64,000 nucleotides of DNA from Leuconostoc mesenteroides subsp. mesenteroides. GTDB lineage: Bacteria > Bacillota > Bacilli > Lactobacillales > Lactobacillaceae. Below the pieces are notes generated by a model that was given only the letters and a program-made list of their open reading frames with translations, ran no database searches and was not told the DNA's origin. The stretch lies in contig CP046062.1 in NCBI GenBank assembly GCA_009676745.1, positions 853,501 through 917,500 of the forward strand. Reading direction: 5' to 3'. Shown here piece after piece: positions 28,853-37,718 of this stretch; positions within the stretch are counted from its first letter, which is position 1; every line of letters starts with the position of its first letter. Position numbers and translations under genes: made by a program.

Positions 28853-30301
28853 ATGGAAAAATTATTTCAATTGAAAGAAAATAAAACCACTGTCCGTCGT
28901 GAAATTGTTGCAGGGATTACGACATTTGTATCGATGGCGTATATTTTCTTTTTGAACCCTCAAATTTTAGGGCAAGCGGGTGTGCCAACACAAGCCGTAT
29001 TTTTAGCAGCTATTCTAGTAGCAGTTTTTGGTACATTATTTATGGGTTTGTTTGCTAATGTACCGTTTGCTTTGGCACCAGGTATCGGTATGCAAGCCTA
29101 CTTCACGTATACTATCGTATTTGGGTTCGGATTTACCTGGCAGCAAGCATTAGCTATTGTATTTTTAGTTGGTGTAGTTGATATTGTCATTACATTGACA
29201 CACGGTCGCCGTGCGATTGTTAAAGGGATTCCATCTGAATTAAAAGCCGCTATCGGTGGTGGTATTGGATTATTTGTAACCTACATTGGTTTGAAAAACG
29301 CCGGCTTTATCAATTTCATGATTGATCCAAGCAATATTATGACGCTAAATGGTAAGCCGTTCACTGGTGAGGTACATGGTGCAGTAAATAGCATTTTGGC
29401 CAACGGCGGTGTAACACCGGAATTGACAAAATTTAACAATGCTAGTACCTTATTAGCATTAATTGGTTTTATTATTTTGGTTGTGTTGGTGATGAGAAAG
29501 GTTCCGGGTGCTTTCCTTATATCATTGATCGTGACAACGTTAATCGGTATTCCAATGGGTGTTACGAACACGCATATCGGGGCTGGAACATCAGTTGGGC
29601 ATGCGTTCGGTGAATTAGGGCAGGTGTTCGGTCAATCGTTGGGCGCTCAAGGATTAGGGAGTTTATTTAATAACTGGCATCACGCGTCACTAGCGTTAGT
29701 TACAATTTTTGCTATGGGGCTAACCGGATTATTTGATGCGATTGGCACATTGATTGGTATCGGTAATCAAACAGGCATTTTTTCAAAAGAAGATCAGCAG
29801 TCATTTGAGTCTAGTAATGGTTTTAATTCTAAAATGGACCGTGCATTGGTTGTGGACACATTTACAACAGCCTTTGCTGGTATTGTTGGCACATCAAATA
29901 CGACAACCTTTATTGAATCAGCTTCAGGTGTTGCGGCCGGAGCAAGAACCGGATTGGCTAATGTTGTGACGGCTGCAGGATTTGCCTTAATGATTTTATT
30001 TGCTCCTTTGGTTGGTGTTGTACCGACAGCAGCTACATCCCCATTACTCATTTTGGTGGGTATCATGATGATGGGCGAATTTAAGAAAATTTCATGGGAA
30101 TCATTAGAAGTTGCTTTACCGGCTTTCTTTACTTCTGTGTTTATGGCCTTTAGTTATTCAATTTCTTATGGTATCGCTGCTGGTTTCATTTTCTTTATTA
30201 TCGTCAAATTTGCTTTAGGAAAGTTTAAGGAAGTTTCACCAGTGTTATTAATTGTATCTGCATTCTTCTTGCTTAACTTTGCTGTACTTGCATTTATGTA
30301 A
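28853..30301 (+). CDS. NCS2-family guanine/hypoxanthine permease (PbuG/AzgA-like)
   Basis: 482-residue membrane transporter with 12-14 helices, importing purine bases by proton symport. The N-terminal FLNPQILGQAG and the FALAPGIGMQAYF, GIPSELKAAIGGGIGLF and GTSNTTTFIESASGVAAGARTG (split as two motifs around FIES) blocks are AzgA-branch marks that differ from the uracil/xanthine branch. TAGGAGAGA precedes the ATG. Control by the guanine riboswitch immediately upstream agrees with guanine/hypoxanthine as substrate, and hpt at 20.9 kb would convert the imported bases to nucleotides. Confidence 0.93.
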   Translation: MEKLFQLKENKTTVRREIVAGITTFVSMAYIFFLNPQILGQAGVPTQAVFLAAILVAVFGTLFMGLFANVPFALAPGIGMQAYFTYTIVFGFGFTWQQALAIVFLVGVVDIVITLTHGRRAIVKGIPSELKAAIGGGIGLFVTYIGLKNAGFINFMIDPSNIMTLNGKPFTGEVHGAVNSILANGGVTPELTKFNNASTLLALIGFIILVVLVMRKVPGAFLISLIVTTLIGIPMGVTNTHIGAGTSVGHAFGELGQVFGQSLGAQGLGSLFNNWHHASLALVTIFAMGLTGLFDAIGTLIGIGNQTGIFSKEDQQSFESSNGFNSKMDRALVVDTFTTAFAGIVGTSNTTTFIESASGVAAGARTGLANVVTAAGFALMILFAPLVGVVPTAATSPLLILVGIMMMGEFKKISWESLEVALPAFFTSVFMAFSYSISYGIAAGFIFFIIVKFALGKFKEVSPVLLIVSAFFLLNFAVLAFM

Positions 30302-30344
30302 TGTCAGCGAATTATATTAATAAGTATTTTCATTACTTGTATTC

Positions 30345-30372
30345 AACCGCTTATCACAAAAGCGGTTTTTTT
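30345..30372 (+). terminator. Terminator after the purine permease
   Basis: AACCGCT at 30345-30351 pairs with AGCGGTT at 30361-30367, followed by a T-run to 30372. Confidence 0.85.
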
Positions 30373-30420
30373 ATACCCTCAATTGCTACAATAAAGTCAA
30401 TATTAGAAGGGTGATAATAT

Positions 30421-31221
30421 ATGTTAAACATAGAAAATTTAAGCGTGTCTTATGGAAAAAAAGTTGTTTTAACGGTGCCAAAACTATCCATCAACAAGGG
30501 TGAGATTATAGGGGTAATGGGTAAATCTGGCTCTGGTAAATCGACGTTAGTTAATAGCTGTCTCGGGTTAATTCCTTTTACGGGTCAGGTGAAAATTGAT
30601 ACTGATGATGTTGGCATTTTAATGCAGGAACAGCACTACGTTGATACGATGACAAATCAAAAAATGATAGAAGGTATGCTGAACACGCGTATTAAGCGAG
30701 ATAAAAAATTAACTGATTTAATCGACTTTTTTGACTTCAGTGCGCAATTATCACTTCGTTTTAAAAACTTGTCTGGTGGGCAAAAACAACGAATGAGCTT
30801 GATTATGGTACTTTATCAAGAGCCAGAATTATTATTTTTAGATGAAATGACGACGGGCCTTGATTTTGAAAGTCGACAGGAACTAATCAGTCAATTAAAA
30901 GTTTATTTTAAACAACATCAGACAACCGTATTGATGGTCACGCACTATGCACAAGAAATTAAGGCGTTAGCTGACAAACTTTTGATTATTGATGATGGTC
31001 AATTAAAAGCTTTTGATGAACCAAAAAATTTGTTTAAGCAGTATATCGGATATTCGGCTTTTATAGTAGACAATCATACTGAAAAAAGTATCAAAGTCCA
31101 ACAACCAGAAGATGAGTACAAGGTTGCACGTCGACTGATTGATGACGGAGATGATTTTAGGCGGACACAAAGCGATATTGAATTAGTTTATACGGAAGTT
31201 ATGAAGGGGCAACGGGCATGA
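30421..31221 (+). CDS. ABC transporter ATP-binding protein
   Basis: 266-residue ABC ATPase: Walker A GKSGSGKST near residue 35, a Q-loop QEQH, signature [12 protein letters not shown], Walker B LLFLDEMTTGL and the H-loop His in MVTHYAQE. After residue 210 there is a ~55-residue extension rich in charged residues, as in ABC-2 type exporters. GAAGGGTGATAAT precedes ATG 30421. Its last bases overlap the next gene by 4. The operon continues with a permease, a LytTR regulator and a DUF3021 protein, an arrangement seen in regulated bacteriocin-related or stress exporters; substrate unknown. Confidence 0.9.
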   Translation: MLNIENLSVSYGKKVVLTVPKLSINKGEIIGVMGKSGSGKSTLVNSCLGLIPFTGQVKIDTDDVGILMQEQHYVDTMTNQKMIEGMLNTRIKRDKKLTDLIDFFDFSAQLSLRFKNLSGGQKQRMSLIMVLYQEPELLFLDEMTTGLDFESRQELISQLKVYFKQHQTTVLMVTHYAQEIKALADKLLIIDDGQLKAFDEPKNLFKQYIGYSAFIVDNHTEKSIKVQQPEDEYKVARRLIDDGDDFRRTQSDIELVYTEVMKGQRA

Positions 31222-31946
31222 TTAAAAAAAGGAAGTTAGTTTTTGAATTTCAAAATTTATTAGGCAATATCATCACATTATTTTTTGGGTTTGCGTTTGC
31301 ACCAATGATGGCATTAGTATTTGGCAATAGCTATGCTAATGTGCCGCAAGCCTTGAACCAGCTTTACTTGAGCTTCTTTTGTACGATACCGCTTTCGATG
31401 GTATTTGTTGGTTTTAGTTCATTGTTTTCACAAGAAGTTGAGCAAGGTTTCACATTGCGTGCTGAACTTTTCGGTTATTCACGTATTTCACAAGCTTTAC
31501 ATAAATTTTTGGCATTAACGGTGTTTGTGCTATTATCAAGCATCATCTACTCTTGGATTTTTCTATCACATTTTAATTTACCTTCGCCAAATGTAATAAT
31601 TATCGGCCAAATGGCAATATTTCAAATATTAAATACAGCTGTATATTTCATCATCATTTTTATCCTAACAACGATTTTTAAAAAATTTTCCCGTGTCTAC
31701 GGTATTTCTATGATTAGCTATTTTGCTATCATGATTATTTCAGGAATCATGGGTAATATGGATGTTGGTAAGTTAGGAGATTATTTGCCAATCAAATTAT
31801 TTGTCACCAATTATACTAATCATCTTAATGACACTGATTATATATCTGGTAAAATAGGTCTATATCTACTTATTTTATTAGGTATTCTGGGTGTGATTTT
31901 AAAAGCGATTGTGAGAAATAAAAATGGAAATAAGCATCAATATTGA
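31218..31946 (+). CDS. ABC-2 type permease
   Basis: 242-residue membrane protein with six predicted helices, for example LGNIITLFFGFAFAPMMALVF near the start and YLLILLGILGVILKAIV at the end. It has the ABC-2 exporter layout and no soluble domain. ATG overlaps the ATPase stop (ATGA). The 3' end overlaps the following regulator gene by 23 bases, so the whole unit is translationally coupled. The RELFGYSRISQALHKF-like cytoplasmic loop near residues 80-95 is a coupling-helix candidate for the ATPase. Confidence 0.82.
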   Translation: MIKKRKLVFEFQNLLGNIITLFFGFAFAPMMALVFGNSYANVPQALNQLYLSFFCTIPLSMVFVGFSSLFSQEVEQGFTLRAELFGYSRISQALHKFLALTVFVLLSSIIYSWIFLSHFNLPSPNVIIIGQMAIFQILNTAVYFIIIFILTTIFKKFSRVYGISMISYFAIMIISGIMGNMDVGKLGDYLPIKLFVTNYTNHLNDTDYISGKIGLYLLILLGILGVILKAIVRNKNGNKHQY

Positions 31947-32391
31947 TGATAAATTGAAAGATGTTCAAGTGGTTATTTCAGGTAGTGATATTGAGCAATT
32001 AGCTGATATTGCGCAGTATCTTAAATCTAAAAACACACCTTCACGCCAACTTGCTATCAAAACAGCTGACAATATTCGTGTTGTAGATAAAGAAGATATT
32101 ATCTTAGTTGAAAGTTATGGAAATGATTTAACTTTTACGCTCAAAAACAATCACAAAATCACAACTAGAAAAACGTTGAAAAGGTTCTTGGAAGAAAATC
32201 AAAAATCTGATTTCGTGCAAATTTCCAAATCCGAAGTGATGAACTTATCTTATTTATCGAAGATGGAATCTGCGTTTTCTGGTAATTATTACGCTTTTTT
32301 GACCAATCAATCTCGAGTAACCGTATCAAGACGGTTTATCAAAGGCATTCTAAAAAGATTAGAAGGGAGCGCAGAAGATGAAGCATTTTAA
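31924..32391 (+). CDS. LytTR DNA-binding regulator without receiver domain
   Basis: 155-residue regulator. The LytTR domain covers about residues 40-145 (RVVDKEDIILVESYGNDL, FVQISKSEVMNLSYL, SRVTVSRRF); the N-terminal 40 residues are a short helix-strand segment, not a phosphorylatable receiver. Such stand-alone LytTR proteins paired with a small membrane protein form LytTR regulatory systems (for example HdrRM and BrsRM of Streptococcus mutans) where the membrane partner holds the regulator inactive. Here the partner candidate is the DUF3021 gene overlapping its 3' end by 14 bases. Its likely target is this same operon, by inference. Confidence 0.88.
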   Translation: MEISINIDDKLKDVQVVISGSDIEQLADIAQYLKSKNTPSRQLAIKTADNIRVVDKEDIILVESYGNDLTFTLKNNHKITTRKTLKRFLEENQKSDFVQISKSEVMNLSYLSKMESAFSGNYYAFLTNQSRVTVSRRFIKGILKRLEGSAEDEAF

Positions 32392-32773
32392 AGAAGCAAT
32401 TGTATATCTATTTATTGGTATTGGTGTTGGATCATTTATCTCTCTATTGTCGTTTACCTTGAATCATTCAACACCGTCGATGAGGCAATTTGGGCTGTTA
32501 ATGACTATGAGCGCAATTATGGGCTTATTATCTCTCATATATGAGTATGACAAGATAACGTTTATGACACAGCTCATGAGCCATTTTATTTTGGAGATGT
32601 TGACATATGGCGTTTTCATTTGGCTAACATTTGAAAGTGCGGTGATAACGTTTAGCAATATACCAACATTTGTGATTACCTATGTTATTATTTTTCTCTA
32701 TTTTAGGAAACAAGGCAGAGACAATGCACGCCGTATTAATGAGCAACTGCAAAAGAAAGCCGGTAAAAAGTGA
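32378..32773 (+). CDS. DUF3021 membrane protein, probable LytTR partner
   Basis: 131-residue protein with four hydrophobic helices (about residues 7-27, 37-52, 65-85 and 90-108) and a basic cytoplasmic tail. DUF3021 proteins commonly occur beside LytTR regulators and are thought to sequester or inhibit them at the membrane. AAGGGAGCG precedes the ATG inside the regulator gene. A G-U containing terminator follows the stop. What signal relieves the inhibition is unknown. Confidence 0.82.
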   Translation: MKHFKEAIVYLFIGIGVGSFISLLSFTLNHSTPSMRQFGLLMTMSAIMGLLSLIYEYDKITFMTQLMSHFILEMLTYGVFIWLTFESAVITFSNIPTFVITYVIIFLYFRKQGRDNARRINEQLQKKAGKK

Positions 32774-32784
32774 TTCAATAAACT

Positions 32785-32807
32785 AAAGCGATGTTGAATT
32801 GCTTTTT
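32785..32807 (+). terminator. Terminator after the LytTR operon
   Basis: AAAGCGAT at 32785-32792 and ATTGCTTT at 32798-32805 form an 8-bp stem with one G-T pair, loop GTTGA, then TT. Confidence 0.55.
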
Positions 32808-32919
32808 ATATTGACCAGAAATTCGTGGTTTGACTTTCTAATTGACTGTCTTCGCGGATTAACTTGTAATCTGTTAAAATAGAATAAATCAACTTTAAGA
32901 AAGACTAAAAATATATCTT

Positions 32920-35010
32920 ATGCCAAATTATCTCATTTTAACTGAAAAACCTTCAGCGGCAACTAATTTTACAAAAGCGCTTGGTGGAAAAACAGGGAAT
33001 TTTGGTGATTTTACGTATAAAATTACCCATTTACGTGGTCATGTTATGACCTTGAAAAACCCTGAAGAAATGGTGGCTGAAGATTTAAAAAAACAATATA
33101 AATCTTGGTTGGTGAAACATTTACCATGGCATTTGGAAGATTTTTCTTGGGCAAGGACTTATATTCGTCAACGCAACATGCGTACAGGAAAGATTGAATC
33201 AACCAAAAAACTGATTGATGAATTAAAAAAGGAGTCTAAATCCGGGTACGATGCGATTATCATCGCAACTGATACGGACCCGTCCGGAGAAGGAGAATTA
33301 CTTGCTTGGGAAGCATTAGATGCAATTGACTGGCGTGGTCAAGTATTACGAGCTAATTTCATGGATGAGTCAGTGTCTGGTATTCAAAAGGCTATGCGTC
33401 AATTAAGAAATGTTTCTGATAAAATGGCGGACGGGGAATATGTAAAAGGTGAAAGTCGAAATCGCTGGGATTTTGTATCTATGCAACTGACACGTATTGC
33501 AACTACTGCCGCTAAAAAAGCGGGATTTAAAGTGGTCGCACGTGAAGGTCGGTTAAAATCTGTGATTGTTTGGCGTATTTATCAACAACTTGAAGCGATT
33601 AAAAATTATGTTAAAACACCATATTTTGAAGTGAAGTTTAAAGATCCAGCCGGGCATATTTTTGGGCGAGTGACGCCACAAGAAGAAGTAATCCCATGGC
33701 GTTTTGCAAAAAAAGAGCAAGCACAAGTAGATTTCAACAATTATCATGAAACTGAAGTCATTAACGAAAAACACCAAACACGTACACAAGCACCTGGCAA
33801 GCTATTAGATTTAGCAGGATTGGCTTCTATATTGGCCCCTCGTGGGTTTTCTGCCAAAGAAGTATTAAGTACTTACCAAAAAATGTATGAAGCACAAATC
33901 GTGTCTTATCCACGTACAGAGGATAAGACTGTGACACCAGAACAGTTTAATGAGTTATTACCCTTGATTGATCAAATTGCAGACGTCGTGGGTGTTGATA
34001 AGAATTTATTAACACAACGTTCACCACGAAAAACTCATGTTAAGTCACAAGGGGCACATGGTGCCAATCGCCCTGGTGAGAATGTGCCACAAAACACGCA
34101 AGCTTTAGTAAAATTTGGCTCTAGTGGGCCAGCGATTTATGAAGTGTTGGCGAAAAACTACTTGGCAATGTTAGCAGAAGATTACGTTTATGACCATGTT
34201 ACGGCCAATTTGAAAGATTATCCGGAATTTAAGACAGTCTTCAATATCCCAATTAATCTGAATTTTAAATTAGTATATGACTCACAAAAAGCCATTAAAA
34301 TTGAAGAGAATGAAGAAGAGACATCAACTAGTAGTCAATTAGGGCCACAAGCGATGCCTTATTTGTATGAAGGTGCGAATCCAAAGCCACAAGCACCAAC
34401 AACCAAATGGATTATGGCATTTCTAGAAAGGCATCATGTTGGTACTGGTGCGACGCGTGTGTCAACACTGTCTGAAATGTCTCGTGGCACCAAAGCTATG
34501 TTAACTGAAAAGCGTGGTAAATTAGGTTTGACAGAAACGGGAAATGTATCCGCAATCATGGTGAAAGATACTTGGATTGCTTCACCAAAAATCACAAAGC
34601 GTTTATTTGAAATGATGGATCAAGTCGGCCGATTTGAAATGACAATGGTTCAGCTATTAGATTCGGCGACAAAAGTAGTTGAACATGATATGCCGATTAT
34701 GTTAGAAAATGCGCAGACACTTGAAACGTTGCTTGGCGAACCCAAACCAAGCAAAAAAAAGCCACGTAAAATATCTGAAAAAATAACCGGTATTTGGCAA
34801 GGCAAGGAAATTACTTTTGCTCGCGAATGGAGCGGGCACACTTTTACAGACGAAGAACTGCAAAAGTTATTAGCTGGGTCAGAAATAAGTTTTCCGGCGA
34901 AGTCTAAAAGTGGCAAGGCCTACACAGCTGTTGGAAAAATGGCGAAACAAACTTTTAAAGGCAATCCTTTTTATGGTTTCAAGTTGAACCCAAAAACAAA
35001 AAAAGCATAA
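32920..35010 (+). CDS. Type IA DNA topoisomerase (topoisomerase III-like)
   Basis: 696-residue enzyme relaxing or decatenating DNA through a 5' phosphotyrosine. The Toprim domain holds DTDPSGEGELLAWE (around residues 113-126), and the active tyrosine is in IVSYPRTEDKTVTPEQF. The protein has no cysteine and thus none of the zinc ribbons of TopA; instead it ends in a repeat-type domain (GIWQGKEITFAREW, FTDEELQKLLAG) and a basic tail. This form resembles topoisomerases carried by conjugative plasmids and some Lactobacillales chromosomes. No mobility genes adjoin it. No good ribosome site precedes ATG 32920; a TGTTAAAAT extended -10 ends at about 32881, so the leader is short. Confidence 0.88.
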   Translation: MPNYLILTEKPSAATNFTKALGGKTGNFGDFTYKITHLRGHVMTLKNPEEMVAEDLKKQYKSWLVKHLPWHLEDFSWARTYIRQRNMRTGKIESTKKLIDELKKESKSGYDAIIIATDTDPSGEGELLAWEALDAIDWRGQVLRANFMDESVSGIQKAMRQLRNVSDKMADGEYVKGESRNRWDFVSMQLTRIATTAAKKAGFKVVAREGRLKSVIVWRIYQQLEAIKNYVKTPYFEVKFKDPAGHIFGRVTPQEEVIPWRFAKKEQAQVDFNNYHETEVINEKHQTRTQAPGKLLDLAGLASILAPRGFSAKEVLSTYQKMYEAQIVSYPRTEDKTVTPEQFNELLPLIDQIADVVGVDKNLLTQRSPRKTHVKSQGAHGANRPGENVPQNTQALVKFGSSGPAIYEVLAKNYLAMLAEDYVYDHVTANLKDYPEFKTVFNIPINLNFKLVYDSQKAIKIEENEEETSTSSQLGPQAMPYLYEGANPKPQAPTTKWIMAFLERHHVGTGATRVSTLSEMSRGTKAMLTEKRGKLGLTETGNVSAIMVKDTWIASPKITKRLFEMMDQVGRFEMTMVQLLDSATKVVEHDMPIMLENAQTLETLLGEPKPSKKKPRKISEKITGIWQGKEITFAREWSGHTFTDEELQKLLAGSEISFPAKSKSGKAYTAVGKMAKQTFKGNPFYGFKLNPKTKKA

Positions 35011-35036
35011 TCAACGCTACGTTGATTATGCTTTTT
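35000..35036. terminator. Bidirectional terminator
   Basis: 17-base perfect inverted repeat (AAAAAGCATAATCAACG at 35000-35016, complement 35020-35036) with a three-base loop; it contains the topoisomerase stop codon and serves the convergent MFS gene too. Confidence 0.9.
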
Positions 35037-35042
35037 TGTTTA

Positions 35043-36869
35043 TTAGTGTGTTTTCTTTTGATGTTTATCCGATAACAGAGCGATAGGAGAGCAAACTAGT
35101 AGTAATAAAGCACATATGACATAGGTTTTACTGAATGCATGGCTTAATGATGTATTTTTTTCCTTTTTAATTTCTGATAAAGTACGCTTCAATTCATCGC
35201 GTTGGGCTAGTAGTTTAATAGCTTCTGGTATCCTTTTTTGAGCATGTAGTAAAGTTAAATTACCATCGGATAGCGACATAATTTGACTGTTTAAGACTTG
35301 ATTTGTTGTAGTTGCGCTTACTAATTTGTATAAAGAATCATTGATTCGTTGGTTAGCCTCACTAATTTTAAGTGTGGCATCATATAGTTTTCGGTAGTTT
35401 GTGTCTTTTTTAGGTTGGGGCAGGTTACTTTTGTTTAAAGCAGCTTGTTTTAGTTGTTTAGTGAAGTGTTTTTGTTGCGATGTATAGTTAATATTTTTTT
35501 GATCATTACTTGAAAAAATCTGCTTAATTCCAGATTTTGCAGTCTTTTTAACATTTGGAGACAAATTTTTTCGATTAATTATGGCTACGGAATGGTGTTG
35601 TATATGAGATTTGGCGGTTGATATATTAGCATTGAGGACAGTAACTAATACCGCCATTCCCAGACACGTACCAATCTGGCGCGAAGCATTCGTAATACCT
35701 GAGCCAATGCCAGTTTTTGATTTTGGTAAATGCCTAACGGAAGAAACAAAAGAAACCGTAGAGAAACCGAATCCAGAACCGATAAGAATCGAGCAAACTA
35801 TCATGATCATTTTAGGTGTTGTTGTAGTTATCAATGAAAACAATAGTAGGCTACCAGCTATAAGTATCATGCCAATCAAGTTTACAGGGATGGCGCTTAC
35901 TTTGTCAGATAGTCGTGTAGCAAGCGGCATTGTGATAGCAATGGCTAACGAGACGGGAATAATCATCAAAGCAGCATGTAAAGCATCATAGTTGAGTACA
36001 TTTTGTAGATAATAATTAAAAATAACAGCTGGGGCAACTAGCGCAAATCCAGTCGCAAAATAAATAATACAGGATGAAGTGAATGTTTTTTCACGAAAAA
36101 GATTAAGTTCAACAATAGGTGAACTAACTTTTAGCTCTATCAGAATGAACACGATTAATCCTATAATGCCGGTTAGCAAACTTGACAAAATAAGTGCTGA
36201 TGTCCAGCCGTATTCACGACCTTCAAGTAAAGCAAAGGTAATGCCTGTTAGTGATATGGTTAAAAAAAACATGCCAGCAATATCGAAATGACCAACAAGT
36301 GTTTCATCAAAAGAATCTTTTGTAAAGAACAGCACTAGTAGTAGAGATAATAGGCCAATCGGTACATTAAGGCCAAATATCCAGTGCCAAGACATATATT
36401 CTAAAATAAAGCCACCAGCAGCAGGGCCGCCAGCTGCTGCAAGGGCAGTAATTGCACCAACAATTGCTGCAATTTTTGACATATGTTGTTTACCAAAGAG
36501 TTCAACACCCATTGGCAATACCAGTGGTGTGATGATTGCACCGCCCAATCCTTGAAAAGACCTAAAAACTAAAAGGTACATGAGTGAAGGAGCAAACATG
36601 CATGCTGCCGAAGCCCCTGTGAAAAGGAGCAAACCAGTAATCATGATTTTTTTTCGACCAAATTTATCGCCTAATTTCGTTGCTGTAATCATAAAAACGG
36701 CTAAGGCAAGCGTATAGGTAGTAGCTACCCAACTAACGCCTGCTAAATTAGTGTTGAATGTCGTCATTAGTTTTGGCAAAGCAATATTGACTATGGTACT
36801 GTCTAATGTCCCCATAAACATGGCGATTGTCAGACCAATGAATCCCAAACGTTTTTTTGATTTAATCAT
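35043..36869 (-). CDS. DHA2-family MFS drug exporter with a long external loop
   Basis: 608-residue EmrB/QacA-type transporter with 14 helices. Motif A is TKLGDKFGRKKIM after helix 2, and helix 5 carries the antiporter motif C region (GAITALAAAGGPAAGG). Between helix 13 (GTCLGMAVLVTVLNAN) and helix 14 (TYVICALLLLVCSPIALL) there is a ~150-residue hydrophilic stretch rich in Lys, Asn, Gln and predicted coiled coil, which topology would place outside the cell; most family members have a much shorter loop. AGGAG precedes the ATG. Divergent from a TetR gene, so probably repressed by it and induced by an exported compound. Confidence 0.88.
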   Translation of the reverse strand: MIKSKKRLGFIGLTIAMFMGTLDSTIVNIALPKLMTTFNTNLAGVSWVATTYTLALAVFMITATKLGDKFGRKKIMITGLLLFTGASAACMFAPSLMYLLVFRSFQGLGGAIITPLVLPMGVELFGKQHMSKIAAIVGAITALAAAGGPAAGGFILEYMSWHWIFGLNVPIGLLSLLLVLFFTKDSFDETLVGHFDIAGMFFLTISLTGITFALLEGREYGWTSALILSSLLTGIIGLIVFILIELKVSSPIVELNLFREKTFTSSCIIYFATGFALVAPAVIFNYYLQNVLNYDALHAALMIIPVSLAIAITMPLATRLSDKVSAIPVNLIGMILIAGSLLLFSLITTTTPKMIMIVCSILIGSGFGFSTVSFVSSVRHLPKSKTGIGSGITNASRQIGTCLGMAVLVTVLNANISTAKSHIQHHSVAIINRKNLSPNVKKTAKSGIKQIFSSNDQKNINYTSQQKHFTKQLKQAALNKSNLPQPKKDTNYRKLYDATLKISEANQRINDSLYKLVSATTTNQVLNSQIMSLSDGNLTLLHAQKRIPEAIKLLAQRDELKRTLSEIKKEKNTSLSHAFSKTYVICALLLLVCSPIALLSDKHQKKTH

Positions 36870-36937
36870 CTTAAAATTCTCCTACTATTTTTATTCACGT
36901 TGTTTCTCCTTTTTGTACTTTGACACAGAAGTGTATT

Positions 36938-36967
36938 TGTGGCACAATTGTGCCAACAACGTATAGT
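36938..36967 (+). promoter_or_regulatory. TetR operator and divergent promoter region
   Basis: A 16-bp perfect palindrome TGGCACAATTGTGCCA at 36940-36955 lies between TTGTGG (36938-36943) and TATAGT (36962-36967), an 18-bp-spaced promoter for the tetR gene, and on the other strand next to TTGGCA, a -35 candidate for the exporter. Binding would shut both genes. TTTGACACA at 36919 and its complement at 37036 form a second, widely spaced inverted repeat. Confidence 0.65.
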
Positions 36968-37059
36968 ATAGACTTAAACAAATGAAATAGAAGCGCTGAA
37001 ATAAAATTATAACTAGTTACACAGATTAACAGATTTGTGTCAAATAAAGGAGAAACTGG

Positions 37060-37608
37060 ATGAATAATCGAATGTCGTTGCAAACAAGAGAATGGGTGCG
37101 TAGTGCACTCTTGGCGTTATTGGATGAAGTAGAAGATATTAAATTAATTACCATTTCAGACATAAGTCAACGATCAGGCATATCGAGGAGAACATTTTAC
37201 CGTTACTATGCTGCTAAAGAAGATGTTTTGACAGAATACATCGATATTCTAATTGAGCAGTATGGAAATGATTTACGTTCAAAAGAATTAGCAAATTTTA
37301 AAGAGTTTATCGCTTATTTCTTTAATTATTGGGGTCAGTACGATCATGAGTTATTTATACTACAAAAGAATGGTTTATTCACCTATGTGTTAAGTGAGTT
37401 TAACAAAATGATTCCTGAATTGTACGCAACTATTTCTGCACCTTGGCATATTCAAAAAGAAGTGAATAGTCGTGAAGTAATATATACAACCAGATATGGG
37501 GTTGGTGGCTTGTGGAACGTATACGGGGAGTGGCTTGAATTTGATCGTGAAAAGATTGAAATAACAGAAGTTGCCAACATACTAATTCAATCGTTTGATT
37601 CCTTATAA
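37060..37608 (+). CDS. TetR-family transcriptional regulator
   Basis: 182-residue repressor. The helix-turn-helix is near residues 30-55 (ITISDISQRSGISRRTFYRYYAAKED split across turn), the usual TetR N-terminal layout, with a divergent ligand domain of the DUF/TetR_C type afterwards. It is transcribed away from the DHA2 exporter and likely controls it and itself through the palindrome at 36940. AAAGGAGAAAC stands before ATG 37060. No terminator is seen before the alr promoter region. Confidence 0.88.
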   Translation: MNNRMSLQTREWVRSALLALLDEVEDIKLITISDISQRSGISRRTFYRYYAAKEDVLTEYIDILIEQYGNDLRSKELANFKEFIAYFFNYWGQYDHELFILQKNGLFTYVLSEFNKMIPELYATISAPWHIQKEVNSREVIYTTRYGVGGLWNVYGEWLEFDREKIEITEVANILIQSFDSL

Positions 37609-37636
37609 AAATTAGGAATAAATATGCAGCAACGTA

Positions 37637-37704
37637 TCGTTTTATAAATTCCTTGTATTATTGTATAATTAAGAGGATTACATGAGAAAATATTTATAAA
37701 ACGA
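37637..37704 (+). repeat. 13-bp inverted repeat around the alr promoter
   Basis: TCGTTTTATAAAT at 37637-37649 and its exact complement ATTTATAAAACGA at 37692-37704. TATAAT at 37664-37669 lies between the arms, so it brackets the -10 and the 5' leader of alr. It could be an operator pair or a DNA loop site; no protein is assigned. Confidence 0.55.
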
Positions 37705-37718
37705 AAGTGTGAAAAGGA

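Noticed and set aside
30370-30420. Possible LytTR direct-repeat binding site
   Set aside because: The two TCAAT repeats are 18 bp apart and match the LytTR consensus and spacing poorly.
32354-32380. Terminator between the LytTR and DUF3021 genes
   Set aside because: Genes overlap and no stem-loop with T-run is present.
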